Of a stretch of 64,000 nucleotides of DNA, positions 36,331-48,119 are shown piece after piece; the stretch's first letter is position 1, and each line of letters begins with the position of its first letter. Source of the DNA: Amanita rubescens. Its lineage: Eukaryota; Basidiomycota; Agaricomycetes; Agaricales; Amanitaceae. A program made the position numbers and the translations under genes. The stretch lies in NCBI GenBank assembly GCA_015039365.1, contig WION01000015.1, forward strand, positions 1 to 64,000. Reading direction: 5' to 3'. Under the pieces are notes generated by a model. That model saw nothing but the letters and a program-made list of their open reading frames with translations. It had not been told where the DNA came from and searched no databases.

Positions 36331-36530
36331 TTTTCCTAGGTCTCGACAAGAACGAATACGACAGCGACGAATATCCTACTGCATTTGCAAGGTTATATCT
36401 TATCAAAAAGCTACCCGCGGCGTATCACGAAATCTCCGTACTCAACACAGAAGGTGGCCAGAAACTGATGGTACGGCTCTGTCGGTTGCCCCGCCATCCA
36501 GCTGTTGCAGCGCGTTCGTCCGCTCACGCA
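36330..36530 (+). pseudogene. Decayed partial copy of the adjacent kinase N-terminus
   Basis: This stretch matches the beginning of the kinase-like gene 300 bases downstream. LDKNEYDSDEYP aligns with LDDDEYESDEYP, and VLNTEGGQKLMVRLCRLPRHP aligns with MLNTEDGRKLIARLCRLPRHP. The block equivalent to about 25 residues between them is missing, a net 2-base loss shifts the frame near the HEIS/NEIY position, and similarity stops after about 200 bases. The frame has no usable ATG. It is a truncated tandem duplicate, not a working gene. Confidence 0.75.
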
Positions 36531-36636
36531 CTTCCATATCTGTTTCGATGGCTGATGCAAGTCCATAATAAAACTTTATCTGTTTCATGCCAATCTTGGC
36601 TCCTTAAATGTAAAACTCGGTCTCAGTACACGAGTC

Positions 36637-37860
36637 ATGCCTCCCCCCATCCTCCCAAGCCTCGACGATGACGAATACGAGAGTGATGAGTATCCTGAGC
36701 TGAAACCTGGTCTGACAGCACTCAGCAATCTCGTCTATTCACATATTGGCTGGAAGATCGCATCTTGTCAAAAAGTTACTCGCGGCACTTTTAACGAAAT
36801 CTATATGCTCAACACAGAAGATGGCCGGAAACTGATAGCACGCCTCTGCCGATTGCCCCGCCATCCATCTGCATTGAGCAGTGAAGTTGCCACGATGACT
36901 CTCGTCCGCTCACGTACTGCAATACCCGTTCCCGTCGTCCACTTTTTCGAGAATTCGCCGTCCAACGAGGTTGGTACGCAATTCCTTGTCATGGATTACG
37001 TAGAAGGCGTAAACCTTTACCAAATCTGGGATGATCTCACGTTGGAGTACAAGAAAGACGTTTTGACCCAAATCGCCTGGGTGCTCGGTCAGCTTGCAAA
37101 CATGGAATTCGAAGCTGCGGGTTCTATCGCTGAAGACGGTTCCGTTGGACCACTGCTACACCACATGGTGGAGAACATTAATGGGGAAGAGGCGATCAAA
37201 GACATGTCCAACGGGCCTTTCGGATCAACGTCTGATTATCTCAACCTTTTCATTGACCGTTTTTCGTCCAGTAGCAGCATATCTGAGCATAATCGCATGC
37301 TATTACGCAAAGTACGGGATATCTTGGCAAATTATCTCGCCTCGCACGGTAACGAACCATATATCCGCCCACCCTTCCGACTCTGGCACGCAGATTTCGA
37401 TGGTCAAAATCTCCTTTTCACTGATCCCAAACTGAGCGATGGCACTTGCCCTCCACGCCTTGTCGGCGTCATAGATTGGGATCATGCACACGCTGCACCT
37501 CTTTATTTTCTCTACGAATACCCAATATTCATACAAGACCTCGACCATTCCAAACATCTCTACGAGGAAAATGCTATCCTTCGACCACACTTTGTTCGCG
37601 CTATTCAGAAACAGTTTCTACCCGGCTCAGCTCGTTACCTCGAAGCAGGGGCTTCCATACCCTCGGGAAGATCATCAACTCTCAATAATTTCAAGGATAT
37701 TTTCATGAATAAGATTTTGTGGAGCAACGGGATGATAAAAGGCCACCTCGAATGTTATGTGTCAGAAGAAGTAGCGGGGACTGGAAAGGCATATGGTGGC
37801 AGGCTTGATTGGGTCCCTGATCCAGATGATTCAGATTCAGATGAGGGTAGCAGCACCTAA
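36637..37860 (+). CDS. APH-fold kinase-like protein
   Basis: Intronless ORF of 407 residues. It has the aminoglycoside-phosphotransferase/choline-kinase fold common in expanded agaric families. Visible features: glycine-poor ATP lobe (KVTRGTFNEIYMLNTEDGRK), hinge VGTQFLVMDYVEGVNLY, catalytic loop RLWHADFDGQNLLF (HxDxxxxN) and metal-binding VIDWDHAHAAPL. Both catalytic motifs are intact, so phosphotransfer is plausible. Substrates in this fungal family are mostly unknown, and drug resistance should not be inferred. The acidic N-terminus DDDEYESDEYPE and C-terminus DPDDSDSDEG are unusual. It follows a truncated copy of itself. Confidence 0.85.
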   Translation: MPPPILPSLDDDEYESDEYPELKPGLTALSNLVYSHIGWKIASCQKVTRGTFNEIYMLNTEDGRKLIARLCRLPRHPSALSSEVATMTLVRSRTAIPVPVVHFFENSPSNEVGTQFLVMDYVEGVNLYQIWDDLTLEYKKDVLTQIAWVLGQLANMEFEAAGSIAEDGSVGPLLHHMVENINGEEAIKDMSNGPFGSTSDYLNLFIDRFSSSSSISEHNRMLLRKVRDILANYLASHGNEPYIRPPFRLWHADFDGQNLLFTDPKLSDGTCPPRLVGVIDWDHAHAAPLYFLYEYPIFIQDLDHSKHLYEENAILRPHFVRAIQKQFLPGSARYLEAGASIPSGRSSTLNNFKDIFMNKILWSNGMIKGHLECYVSEEVAGTGKAYGGRLDWVPDPDDSDSDEGSST

Positions 37861-38184
37861 AAATCTCTCGTTTAGGGTGTCTTGGGCACGTCCCCGATTT
37901 GTTTTTATAGTGGGGAGTCAGATGAGAGGTTTAAACGTTCAAACTTGGGCCGGGTTGTCACGACGGCGATCCCGACATTCATTGCTTCTAAAGCCCAGAT
38001 AACAGACTCAACTCACAATGTATACTTTGACGAACTTCTCCGGTATAATGGGTGTAAGAAATGATTGTGTTTTTTTTAAGTATGTATCGGGACGTAATAT
38101 AAAAATACCTTTACTTTGGATATATAGTATCATCACAAGACTAGTATTCTCCGAGAAGGGATAAAACGCATAGCATCCACTACC
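37861..38184. other. Short convergent spacer
   Basis: The 324 bases between two convergent genes include an AT-rich block with AATATAAAAATA near 38096-38107, suitable for 3' ends. No gene is seen. Confidence 0.5.
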
Positions 38185-40836
38185 TCAAGCGTCATCCAAC
38201 TCGGGAAAATGCACGGCACCTAACCACGCCAACACGATCTCCACCCTGGGGCCATGTAACGGTATGTTAATCGGCACGGGCTTCTTCTTGCCTCCTTTTC
38301 CGGAAGATCCTCCGCCCATCCCGGCAGCCTTTTCGGCCGCAGCCTTCTCACTCCGCTCCTTCTGCCTCCGAGCCACAGGCGCGAGTAAGATCCTCACGCA
38401 ATCCAGCACGTCTGCAGCATCAGGTTTCAACGGGACATCCACCTGCGCTTTCGAGTCGCTATTGTCCGCCGCCTGGCTGCTGCTGCCCATGTGAGACGAT
38501 GACGAGCTGCCATCTCTGTCTCTCCCCGATATACGGAGTGGTAACGCTCGGTCCTCTTCTGTTGCGGCTGACGAAGACACAAGAGCCAGCCTTCCTTTAC
38601 CTCTACCGGACGATAACGAATGGGGCATGATCCCTTTCTTCCACCCGCTTGCAAGCCGCTCCAAAATCTCCACAAATTCTGCTTGTCCCATCGACCTCGG
38701 CGGTAAGAAAACGGGGTACCCCTCTAACCCATCTACAAGCGCTGCCGTCCTCACAAACGTAGGTAAAACTGCGGGGAATTCAGCCAGCATTAGCTGGCAA
38801 ATCAAGATGCTAAAGTGAGATTCGACTAAAAGAGGGTGATAGGTGGTGAATATAGCCGGAGCGTCCACAGTGCCGTTGGACTGGTTGGGCTGGTTTCCGG
38901 GCCTGATAGATTCGGAAAGCGAAAAAGCAAAGTCGATAGATTGCGCAATGTCACCGTCAGGAATGGCACCTGGACACTCCACCGAATCGAAATGAACCAA
39001 GAATTTCTCGTGATCCCGAACGCTCTTCTTGAGGAGAGACGTGATCTGTTCCCTAAAGTTGGGCTCTGTGAGAACCTTTCGATAATTGATCAGTTTGTCG
39101 CCATTCTTGTTTCCCAAAGGACCCTCCGGATTGCCTATTTCGACCCCGCCGTACTTCCCGTCGTCAATACAACACAAACGGAGCTCTGCACCATCAATGG
39201 AAGGAACCTTTTTGATACCTTCCAGTTTCAGAATGGCGGCCTCGATCATAAATATGGCTTGCTGTAAATAAGCTGCGCCGCGCAAGAATAGCAGTTGAGT
39301 TTCAATCGGGTCGGGAGCATTGGGAAGTACAGATGGGTGAAGCTTGAGTGCATCAGCTTCGCTATCGTCTCCATTCTCGATCGGACTGCTGCCATCAGGC
39401 GGAGTCTGCCGCTGCTTGGCGGCACACCCTTTCCTCTTTTTATTCCTGATCTTGTGGGGCCGCGACTCGGTTTGAACGTTATTATTAGCTCTATGCGCCA
39501 CTTTTGCCTTGCGAACCACGCGGGCTTCCTTGAGCGCATGTGTGAAGTCTTTAGTAGCTTGAGGATACTCGTCGCGAAAACAGTGGACTATTCCACGTGT
39601 ACGATAGAATTCCAGCCGCTGGGGCTGAGATGTGATAAGCTCATCTAAAACTTTAGTAGTAGTTGATTCAGCCAATTGCCTGGAATCACATGAGGAAGGA
39701 TGACCACTCAACAGAGAAAAGACGTACCGAGAGGGTATCTTCTCGTGGAAGAAATGTACATATTTCGCATCAGTGTCATTTGGATCTGCGGAGACAAGGG
39801 TCATAACTCTGATGTTAGGAAACGGAACTTGAACACGCACCAACTTTGAGAACCCGCTCAGCAACGTCATCAAAAACGCTTCCTCCTTGCATAACCATCA
39901 CACTCGATGCGATCTCATCAGCTTTGTAAGCTTGAGCCAATTTCTGCACAGCAAGGGCGCGGAGTCTATGTATGCGCATAGCTGACATGGCAACGTTTCT
40001 TCCATTACCATTATTGCCCAAAGGATTGATACCGAGGGATTGTGCGGCCCAGGGCATATTGAGCCCTGATGACGCACCACGCATGAATCCCAATTCCGCG
40101 GTGGATAAACCAGAAGAAGCGCGGACGCACAGTTCGGCAGCTTCATCTATGAGGCGACGTATAGACGTTACGGACCGGAAGACCCCGGGGTCTATGGGTG
40201 GAGGCGTGGGCTTATCATCTGCCGAAATGGGCAACGAAGGAGGAGCTGGTAAACTTGTGTAATTATACTTGTTGGGGTTGATGGCAGGAAGGTAGCCACG
40301 ATCTCGCGTCTTAATAGTTGGAATATTTACTGGTGTAGACTGCATACGCGTCTCTGGTGAAGTTAGGGTTGTGGGATCAGAATTGAGGCGAAGAAGTGAG
40401 TCCAACAATTCCAGCGGGAGCTGTAACCAAGGCCCCTGTAAAAGTTGAGGACGAGAGCCGAGCGTAGCATTCGAATGACACATACGTGGTATGAGCTGAT
40501 ATATTTCCAATGCTTGTTACGGCTAATACATAGCACGGGTGGTCTACCATCCACGTCTGGCGTCTCCTTTGCAGAAGCGGCAGCAGCAGCAGCCTCTTTT
40601 GCCTTCGCATTTTTCTTGGATTTCTTCTTTTTCTTCTTCTTCTGGTTCGTCGACGCGACGAGGTCCATGAGTGTTGGTTCATCTTCTACGACAGACGTAT
40701 CTCCGGACTGAGTAAATGGCGTAGGTGCGTCCGACGTGGCAATTGTCAGATCGTCACTCTCGGAGAGGGAAGTTACTGTTTCGTCTACTGAGGCTGGCGC
40801 TGTTTCGAGAGTTATGGACGGCCCATTCTTATCCAT
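38185..40836 (-). CDS. Orphan conserved-looking protein with TPR-like segment
   Basis: Four exons (40836-40486, 40435-39841, 39785-39728, 39679-38185) sum to 832 residues. The N-terminus is acidic/Thr-rich with a Lys run (NQKKKKKKKSKKNAK), suggesting nuclear or ribosome-associated location. A well-formed block spans the first intron: CISRNKHWKYISSYH joined to GPWLQLPLELLDSLLRLN. Later comes a TPR-like helix pair (LEFYRTRGIVHCFRDEYPQA), another (ETQLLFLRGAAYLQQAIFMI) and a long helical C-terminal half interrupted by Ser/Arg-rich and Lys/Gly-rich linkers. It ends VEIVLAWLGAVHFPELDDA. I believe the SYHGPWLQLP block is conserved among basidiomycetes but can name no function. Start was chosen at the ATG giving MDKNGPSITLE. 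Confidence 0.75.
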
Positions 40837-42741
40837 CTGGCGAGTTGGGATAAATGATTTGGAGACGAGATTTATGGTATAAAATAAGAGCAAGAATGAT
40901 GACAAGCTCTAGCGTCGCGTAGTAGGAGCAGGCGCTGCTACTCTACGGTTGCCGCGCCGGAAGTTTGGAAGCAAACATTCACACGCCCAGAGATCTTGGA
41001 GTCAGGGGCGTACTACGTCTGGGTATCACTACGTAGTTTACATAAATGCTTCGTGCTGTAAACGAATGCAAAAAGCAAAAAGACCCGCACTCTATGACGA
41101 CTGCATATTTTCTGACCCAAAGCAATTGGCGCCCGCCAACGTTGTTCCTTCCACCTCGACAAAATAATCATTCATCCCCACAATCGATGTCATTGACTTC
41201 GCACCGGTCTTGTTGCACGAATTGTTATTGTTGACTTCCACCCGTCCGCCGGGGTTAAGAGCAAGTGCAGTATTCTCGATCGCCTCCCTCCGCAGCGCAA
41301 TCTATATCCGTCTCATCGTACTTAAAGCAATAAACGTAAATAAATCCACTGCCATATTCCACATACTCACCCCAAATTGACGTAGACATTCCGCCCGTAT
41401 TCTATCATCATTCTCATCCAGACTGGCCATTAGATGAGCTGAACTTAGAGAACCTTTTCTTGCAAACCAATTGGCATCACGAAGAACACTGCGCGAGCAT
41501 AGTTCAAAATCAATAACGTACACTGTAAAACTTCTTTCATCATCTCAGATGACACGTCCTCCTTCTCCAAATGTTGATTTGCAGAAAAATCAGGTACACG
41601 AACGCTCCCTCGTTGGGCGCGAACGGCACAATGAAAATATTTTCAGAGTTCTGCATGTCCTAGGACCTGTACACAACGTCAGCTGTATGCCTATAGGCGA
41701 TCACATAAACACACCTTAACCATTGTTGTTATCTGCAACGTCAGTTTTGCACCCTCCGCTAACTGAGGGGGGCGATCCTTCTACGACATCTTTCACCATG
41801 CGCAACACCGCCCTTGCTACTGCCTGGCATCAGTCCTGCCCAACTCGGACATGGTTCACCGGTCACCACTGACGTTCTTATGGCAATAGCGAGACATGTG
41901 AGGTGGTAGCAAGACAGTGGCACTGCCGCCTTCACCGCCATCTTTTGTCTTCATCCGCTACTTTCGTAGTCCCTTGCCCACCAGTGGTTGCCTATTAGTG
42001 GTCTGCACGTGTACATGTCACTGAATAGCTCAGGTCGCACCTTTCGCCCACCAGCTCCTGCGTCCTAATGATATAGGAACTCCCAGCTCAAACGTACGAC
42101 GACGACGACAGGAGTCCAGATTTCTGGTGAGCATTCTCGAAGACGCCCTTCACAGAAGATTACTTCTGAACGCGATGCCAAAGTAAAGCCAAAGAGATGC
42201 CAGTGGCAATAACGGGTATCGCTCTGATGGCAACAATAAAGAGGATCATGAAAATTGGGCAACGGTCTAGAACTTCGGGCCGTTCAATGCCGGTATTAGT
42301 ACATAACTAGTGATCACGATTTGATCACAACATGAATGCTGAATGAGGAGCAGAGATTCATGTTGGAGAAGGAGAAAAGGTCTGACGACGGGGAGTAAGA
42401 CGGTGGTCTGATGGTAACAATCAATTGAGTACGAGGTGAACTCGACTAAACGCGACACCGCAGGTCCACACTCAATAATAATCACGTCACCTCTGCAGCG
42501 TTTCCACCGTGGTTCTCGCATCTGTATGTACATAAAACAGAGTGACGCGTCGTGAGCGGCACTATAAGCGTCCTAGCCGTTCGGTTTATGTAACTTCATT
42601 GTATATAAAACTTGACAAGTTCAAATGTAGATTACAACAAGATGTCTGAGATTGTACATGTCGAAATACCTCGAGTCAATGCGTGCACGATAGTTCAAAT
42701 CAAGAAGAAAGACAAGAAAAGAAGACGGAAGAAATGAACTG
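40837..42741. other. Gap of 1.9 kb between gene 5' end and RdRP 3' end
   Basis: Includes the promoter of the TPR-like gene and, at 41302-41523, a possible kinase relic listed separately. The part from 41700 to 42700 shows only short overlapping ORFs. AT-rich sequence near 42580-42720 probably belongs to the RdRP 3' UTR. Confidence 0.4.
41302..41523 (-). pseudogene. Possible protein-kinase-fold relic
   Basis: A 73-codon minus-strand frame begins VYVIDFELCSRS-like (IDFE resembles the metal-binding DFG/DFE position of kinase-like folds) and ends DRIRAECLRQFGVSMW. Catalytic HxD and ATP-lobe motifs are absent on either side, so at most this is a fragment of a kinase-like gene of the kind expanded in agarics. 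Chance similarity is possible. Confidence 0.3.
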
Positions 42742-45700
42742 TTAGTCCTCCTGATCCGCCGCTAGCACCCTCAGCGCCGAGGGTGCCATGTTCTTCAGTT
42801 CATCGAACATGCGCAAGGAGGGCGCATACCCATTGGTAGACGCCTTCGATTTGATATCGCACACTAGTTGGAACGCGACGGCAAGCGCGAATTTAATGTT
42901 GAGAGTCGTGGCGTACGATGCCTTGAGTCGTTCTACGTCTTGCAAGAAAGAGACTTCTGCTGGACCTTGACTATAGAAGCGCGCCACACCGATCATGGGG
43001 TCTTCCTGGTCATCGCGCGAACGTCGGCGCTTCTTCTTCTGCCTGCCTTTTTCTTCCTTGTCATTGGTCTTACGACAAACAGAGAACCATTCGTCGAACG
43101 CCCTTTGGACGTGACTCATCACCATCCCCAGCTCTTCGCGAAACACTGCGTCATTGCGGTCCCTTTCAAATTCTTTGGCCTTGTCAAAGGCGTCGTCCCA
43201 AGGCCGTCTCAAGTCGCCCAATTCATCCTTATTCTTAATTCTGTCGTATTTCTTAAGCAGCTCGTCGCCCTTAGTCTTGGCCGCGAGCATGAGTTTGTTC
43301 AGAATGAAGTTTGCGTCCAACGGGATCTCGTGCTGGAACTTGACCCGATGTTCCCGGAAGATATCCTGCTTCACTTTTAACCCCGATTTAGCGGAGTCTA
43401 AAGTTATACCGAACCTGTTTGTCTGTTGAGCGTAGCTGCGGATACATGATGGTTGGACACTCACATGTACGCCATTTTAACAGTATTGATATGATCATAG
43501 CCGTATTTAAACATGGCATATTCGTGAAACCCTGAATAAAATTTCATTTTTGAGTCATTCAATCCGGAAAGAAGGGAATGTTGGAATTCCCATTGCGAAT
43601 TGCTGGTAGATAGTATGACGGTCCGTTGTATGAAACCTTCTACTGTTTCTGCATTCACTTCGAAACACTCCTGCTGCAAGTTTTCTGGCTCGGGAACAAA
43701 AGGCTTGTTCTTGAAGGGCTCCACGAGATCTTTTTCACGAATGATGAAAAGTTCGTCTGATGAACCTGTTAGTCTCGAGATGAAGGAATACATGCTACGC
43801 GTACCTCCATCATAGTCTAGACGAGTGTATCAGCATGGATTTAAAGCGCGAATCGATCAACTTACCGCCACCGCTAAGGATATTCGCCGCACTTCGTTTG
43901 CCCTTTGTTGACACGATTACTACGTCCGACCACTCTGACAATTGCGGGACGTCGACCGCAGTAACCTAGGACTTAGTCAGCAACCGGTACCCCAGTATTG
44001 TAAGGTGCTAACCAATTGAATGTCACAGGCCAGTCGCACAGGATATCTGATTACCAGTTTATATGGTTTCTGGGAACTAGGGGATACATAGCTTACCGTC
44101 CAATCTGAATCAGAGCCATTCAGAATTTCGCAAAGATTCCAAAAACGATGACACTTACAAGTACCGGTCCTTTCAGGACGGTAAATAATGTTTGCGTCGA
44201 ATGATCTTTCAAGGGTTGGGATGAACAATAATATATTTGTCCCTCCTTGAGAATCCCAAGGGGATCTACTTGATTCAGTAGGTCTGATGCATATTTACAG
44301 AGAAGACACCAACCTGGAACGACAAACGCGCTGATCGATTCTTGAAGAGGTATCCTGTACTTTTCAATCGCAGATTCGATGACTCCGTGCACTACGTAAC
44401 GTATCTTGTCACGCAAGACGCCTAGATCCCCCGGCGTAAACCCGGCCTGGATTAACTCCAGGGCAACCTCTTGCAAGCCGAAAGGACCTAAAACAACAAT
44501 TAAAGACGAATGACAATATAAATGCGTTGGCTCACTTCCACTAAGCTTATTCCGTCCTGCGTACTCCCCACCAGATGCTTCGTCATCAACGTTCATTCCA
44601 ACATCGGAGTCGCCACCTCGCCCTTCTGGAATGGCGTCTTCATTTTTCAGAAAGTTAGGTGCCCACTCTCGTCGTGATAATCCCAGGGCCCGACTCTTTC
44701 CGGCAGTAGCATATCGCTGAGCACGTGTATTAGACACATGCCCTGCCTTCGCGATCGCATCCCACAAACAAGGCATAGGCTTGTTCCAATCCGTCAGCGG
44801 ATTAACTTCGTCCTCAATGCTCTTCTCCAGCAAAGAAATTAGAGTTCCCTCCGCGACGCCGTTGTAACTCAGATTGAGTATCGATTGCGACGAAAGGGAA
44901 ATGGGAGGCGAAGATTGCGAGACACAAATTAACTCGAGGATTCGGTGCGATCTGTCTTTGTAGTCGGTGTATTTGATCTTATTCTGAGAGTCACGTATCC
45001 AAATCCGCGGAAGGTGATCATCGTTGCGCTCGGGGTCAAGAATCCAAAGACCCTTAGCCCCACCAATTCGGGCTTGTACCGCGGTGGGACGGCTGCCGTA
45101 CTTCATTCTGCGGGTGATCTCCATCATTCCTGCACGATTAATGAATCCGCAACCGTCGGTCATGGTTTTCTCAGCCGGAGGTTTCTTGGTTTTATCCCAA
45201 CCCGCAGCGACTACGGATAAAAATTTCAACAACTTGCGAAAAGAGCGCGAAATCAAAATCGCCTACTCTCATCCTGGATGAAATCAATATGATCCTCTTC
45301 AAACTCTATCACTGGGATAGAGTTTGACAAACCTAAGGCAAATCGGCTGGAATATTTGCTGAGAGCCTGTTGCCAACGTCAGGACTAGCAACGTTTTCAA
45401 AATTGTTGGTCTTACCTGCTTCTTGTTTAGCTCAAAAGGATTATGCCAATTGATGAAACTGGAGATGGATTGCCGGTGCTGATCACCGAGGTCATTCCGA
45501 GTTTCCCGTTTGTAATTCTCATTCGTCTCGACCATATAGACGCTGCCTTCTTTCGCATGGAAGGCTATGAAGACCCGGCCGCAAAGGACAAATTTTTGGC
45601 ACAGGAACTTGCGGACGTCCGCACTATCGCCGATGTCGTCCGGAATCCGAATTTGCAAAACGCGGCGCGAACCGCAGTACCGCGCGAATCGATGCGACCT

Positions 45701-47097
45701 TCGCATTTCCATTGCCTCGAGCTTGATGGTTATCTTGCTTTCTTCTTTGTATAACCTTCCGACTTGCTGAATCCGACCGCCATACCAGTCCGAGGTACCT
45801 TCCCAGACACCCATCAAGCCCACACCTCTTCCTTTTCCTTCCAAAATGGCCTTTTGCTCCTTGTCGAGCTCTGACCTGATCGCAAAGTAAGCCAACGAAT
45901 CAAGACGATACGAAATGCATCACAAACCATAGACTGAGTCCTTGCTTGGTACTGACAGGTCGATTTAGCATAACATTAGCCACTTTGTAAGCCGCTTGGA
46001 CGTTGAGGCCTTCAAGTTTTTGTAGGTGTTCGGTCTGAATCTCCTCCCATGTCCAGAGGTTCGCAGTGACGCCTCTGGCCAATTCGTATTGAACTCCCCA
46101 AGATATGTTCATATCGTCCAGCTTCTTCTGAACTTCATTATTATGGGCAAGTATTTGGAAGCCCAATTCAGTTCCCTGTGCGAAGGGGAACGGAGGTGAC
46201 GGAGTGATCAGTGGCATGGACTCCGAACGGAGAGGCAACTGGGTTCGGCGTGTTGGGTTGCCTACGGACGAAAAAGAGCGTTCCGAAGAAATGCTCAGCC
46301 TCAATGACACGGAGGATAATTGAGATGAGTCAGGCTCGGTATCTGTCAAGACTGGGCTAGCTTCAGCAACGACTCTGAATGCTTATCAAGTCGATTAATC
46401 GTACCCATGCCAGAAACTGCGAGTTTTACGTGAGCGGCAGAATAGAAGCAGAACCGGAAATGTTGTTGCTTACCTTCTTGTTCTTCGTTCATATCATTCG
46501 ATGCCTTGTTGAACCCTGGAGTCTGTTTTCAACTGTGAATAAAAACGACAGGAAATGACTAGCTAGATACGAACTCGCGCAGTCGGTCTTGTTCTCTTGG
46601 ATGTGGGGGTCACGGGCTCAGCAACTGGTAAAGAATATCAATGTGGAGCTGTATCCCTGAGTGGCAAAACATAATTACACGAGCGCTGATTCTTGTTTTT
46701 CTCCGCTGATTGAAAAGCCTGGTCGATCCATTTTTTCCGCCCTTTCGGCGTGCCAGGGCTGTCTTCGATGGAAGAACGTGGCGAGGCAAAGGCGCTTGAG
46801 GACGACCCTGAGACGTGTCTCGTTAGCAACACGACAAGAGAAATAAAAATAAATACCGGTAAAGATCGGCGGTGCCATCCTGGACGACGTTGGAGTCGAC
46901 ATGAGCAGAGAGTGACTTGGTGGCTTAGTCAAACCTAAATTGGTGTGGTATATTAGTTTGACGTAAAAGCTGGCATGAGGTGCCTGCCAACCGCGGGAGT
47001 CCCTGCTTGACGAGGAACCATTGGTCAAAGGGGTCCCTGATCTCAGAGATGAAGCCGGGGACGGAGGACCTGAGGGACAGTCATCGATAGTAGGCAT
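42742..47097 (-). CDS. RNA-dependent RNA polymerase (QDE-1/RDR family)
   Basis: Cellular RdRP that makes double-stranded RNA for RNA silencing. Multi-exon gene. N-terminus from ATG 47097 is disordered (PTIDDCPSGPPSPASSLRSG). Middle exons carry RRVLQIRIPDDI, VRKFLCQKFVLCGRVFIAFH, TDGCGFINRAGMMEITRRMK and PTAVQARIGGAKGLWILDP. Then come IPLQESISAFVVPG, VDPLGILKEGQIYYCSSQP, YPVRLACDIQL and VDVPQLSEWSDVVIVSTKG. The catalytic loop reads DYDGDELFII when the acceptor CATCAG at about 43765 is used, so the DxDGD triad is intact although split by introns on both sides. The last exon has FGITLDSAKSGLKVKQDIF. The exact N-terminal exons are the least certain. Divergent from centrin with about 316 bases between starts. 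Confidence 0.93.
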
Positions 47098-47413
47098 CAA
47101 CAAGTTGTGGACCTACCAGATTCCGAGCTGGTATCTCCATCTTTTGTCAGATTATCGTCGTCTGATCCCCAGTACCCATCATTTCTATCCTGCGTGTGGC
47201 ATGAGCAGAACTAAAACAAATATGCAGATGATATATGTAACACAAACAATGTCGGCGTATTTCATCTTATCGATACAGCTGTGATCAGGGTGTAACGCTA
47301 AGGTGAAGAAGTCCCCAGACCACATTGGCCACACGCTCCTAAATATAGCTTGCCAAACATCAATCCGCCGACACGCGCCAACGTGACTTTTTTACTCTTT
47401 CTCTCCATTCGTC
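47098..47413. promoter_or_regulatory. Divergent promoter, RdRP / centrin
   Basis: About 316 bases between start codons. No specific element is recognised. Confidence 0.4.
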
Positions 47414-48119
47414 ATGTACACTTCCTCCGCCGCGACAAAGGCCAAAAGACGCACCCACACGCGCCCAGAACTCTCGGAAGAGCACAAGCAGGAGATAAAA
47501 GAAGCCTTTGAACTCTTTGACACAGACAAAGACGGATGTGTGGATTACCACGAACTCAAGGTCGCCATGAGAGCCCTGGGCTTTGATTTGAAGAAAGCAG
47601 AGGTTCTGAAGATACTCAGGGATCATGATAAGACGGGACAAGGGTTGATGGACTTTGAGGACTTTGCCAAAATAAGTGAGTTGACATTTCCCTCTTCTTT
47701 GTCCCCAACGCCATCGACGCGTCATTGTCTGTCCGGTACCATCTGAATCCACGGGCTTTGCAATATTCCCTCGTCATATCTTATTTGTTTATGCAAAGAC
47801 GCGCTTTAACAATGTTGTTCCACAGTGAGCGAACGAATACTTGCGCGCGACCCCATGGATGAGATAAGACGCGCGTTTCAACTATTTGACGACGACAACA
47901 CTGGAAAAATTAGCCTTCGCAACCTGCGGAGAGTGGCAAAAGAGATTGGAGACAGGCTAGAAGACGATGAACTGTACGTGAAACGCCACGCGTGTTTCAT
48001 GTCGGATTTAGTATTAACGGCTGTATAGGCAGGCTATGATTGACGAATTTGACCTAGACCAGGATGGAGAGATAAATGAAGAAGAATTCATAGCTATTAT
48101 GACTGGCGAGTCATCATAG
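47414..48119 (+). CDS. CDC31: Centrin (Cdc31-like EF-hand protein)
   Basis: Three exons (47414-47675, 47826-47973, 48029-48119) give 166 residues, the normal centrin length. Four EF hands can be followed: [12 protein letters not shown] (complete calcium loop), [15 protein letters not shown] (second, altered), [12 protein letters not shown] (third) and [13 protein letters not shown] (fourth, complete). The basic N-terminus ([20 protein letters not shown]) and [13 protein letters not shown] are centrin rather than calmodulin features. Centrin works in duplication of the spindle pole body and, with Sac3/Thp1, in mRNA export in yeast. Confidence 0.93.

Noticed and set aside
36637..37860. Antibiotic-resistance phosphotransferase
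   Set aside because: The APH fold is widespread in fungi with unrelated roles, and no transfer context is seen.
38836..39648. Long plus-strand ORFs
   Set aside because: Antisense to the large last exon of the TPR-like orphan gene.
42868..43380. 170-codon plus-strand ORF
   Set aside because: Antisense to the conserved last exon of the RdRP; no independent domain.
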